DNA of 64,000 nt, from positions 1-64,000 of the forward strand of contig NZ_JAUSNR010000024.1 in NCBI RefSeq assembly GCF_030656345.1. Reading direction: 5' to 3'. Origin of the DNA: Pseudotabrizicola sp. Its GTDB lineage: Bacteria > Pseudomonadota > Alphaproteobacteria > Rhodobacterales > Rhodobacteraceae. The translations under genes were made by a program, and so were the position numbers. Positions 63,891 through 64,000 of the stretch are shown piece after piece. The notes under the pieces were generated by a model. It saw only the letters and a program-made list of their open reading frames with translations. It ran no database searches and was not told the origin of the DNA. Position 1 is the first letter of the stretch. Each line of letters starts with the position of its first letter.

Positions 63891-64000
63891 ATGACAGCCA
63901 AACGCGACAGGCCGGTGTGGATTCCGGCCGATCTTGCCTCGGCCTTCGGGTTGCTGAGCCGCCTGCCCCTTCCGCAAACCCGCCACCACCGCGCGGCAGC
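63891..64000 (+). CDS. cobS: adenosylcobinamide-GDP ribazoletransferase CobS, N-terminal fragment
   Basis: The frame opens with ATG at 63891 and reads [20 protein letters not shown], continuing with [17 protein letters not shown] to the window edge. The segment before [15 protein letters not shown] is typical of CobS, the membrane enzyme that joins cobinamide-GDP to the alpha-ribazole derived from the CobT product. It is divergent from cobT, 79 bases away, as in other Rhodobacterales. Only 36 residues are visible. Confidence 0.75.
   Translation, partial: MTAKRDRPVWIPADLASAFGLLSRLPLPQTRHHRAA

Overview
The window is about 64 kb of GC-rich alphaproteobacterial chromosome. Nearly all of it (from about base 2,700 onward) looks like Rhodobacterales, close to Rhodobacter and its relatives. 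Indicators are a phosphatidylcholine synthase, a dcw cluster with a long mraZ leader, a 71-residue DUF1127 protein followed by CUCCUCCUCCC stem-loop RNAs, a LysE exporter divergent from an Lrp regulator, and dispersed GGAGTATTTG hairpins. The first 2.7 kb (3' end of dnaG, and rpoD) looks more like Caulobacteraceae. The change falls inside the highly conserved 3' end of rpoD, so either an assembly join or recombination is possible.

Layout. 1-3.1 kb: dnaG end, rpoD and a small lower-GC gene. 3.2-10 kb: HlyU-like regulator, nrdR-ribD, an exported protein with an Ivy-like cysteine loop, and ruvC-ruvA-htpX-ruvB. 10-23.7 kb: a DUF1127 gene, prmA with a duplicated N-terminal domain, a flavin reductase, msrA, two transporters, pcs, xerC-DUF484, asparaginase, transaldolase, priA and a LysE exporter. 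23.8-34 kb: the dcw (division and cell wall) cluster mraZ-rsmH-ftsL-ftsI-murE-murF-mraY-murD, with a DUF2161 nuclease-like gene before murD and a long leader rich in 10-bp-spaced GGG boxes. 34.7-38 kb: mrp, the DUF1127 gene ccaF1, an array of twelve cuckoo stem-loops (six two-hairpin RNAs), and a BenE transporter. 38-46.4 kb: uvrD, pyruvate carboxylase, tRNA-Gly, tRNA-Tyr, rlmB and a CoA-binding protein. 46.4-51.3 kb: histidine genes hisE, F, A, H and B, interrupted by a DUF2147 gene and glutaminase. 51.4-54.9 kb: a manganese/zinc ABC transporter operon behind two Fur/Mur-like sites. 55-64 kb: glycosyltransferase-like protein, LysE/Lrp pair, metY, a SIMPL protein, a 1,047-residue membrane protein joining GspL/PilM-like and GspC/PilP-like ends, cobT, and the start of cobS.

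The strongest non-coding signal is at 36.08-36.93 kb. A CcaF1-type RNA-binding protein gene is followed directly by twelve hairpins that each show an anti-Shine-Dalgarno-like CUCCUCCUCCC (or its shorter core) in the loop. This is larger than the four-RNA set known in Rhodobacter sphaeroides and contains an internal 121-bp tandem duplication. Both DUF1127 genes in the window share the same upstream palindrome at nearly the same distance, which suggests a common regulator. The second notable control region is the mraZ leader, which holds seven GGG boxes in perfect 10-bp register plus three pairs in the opposite orientation.
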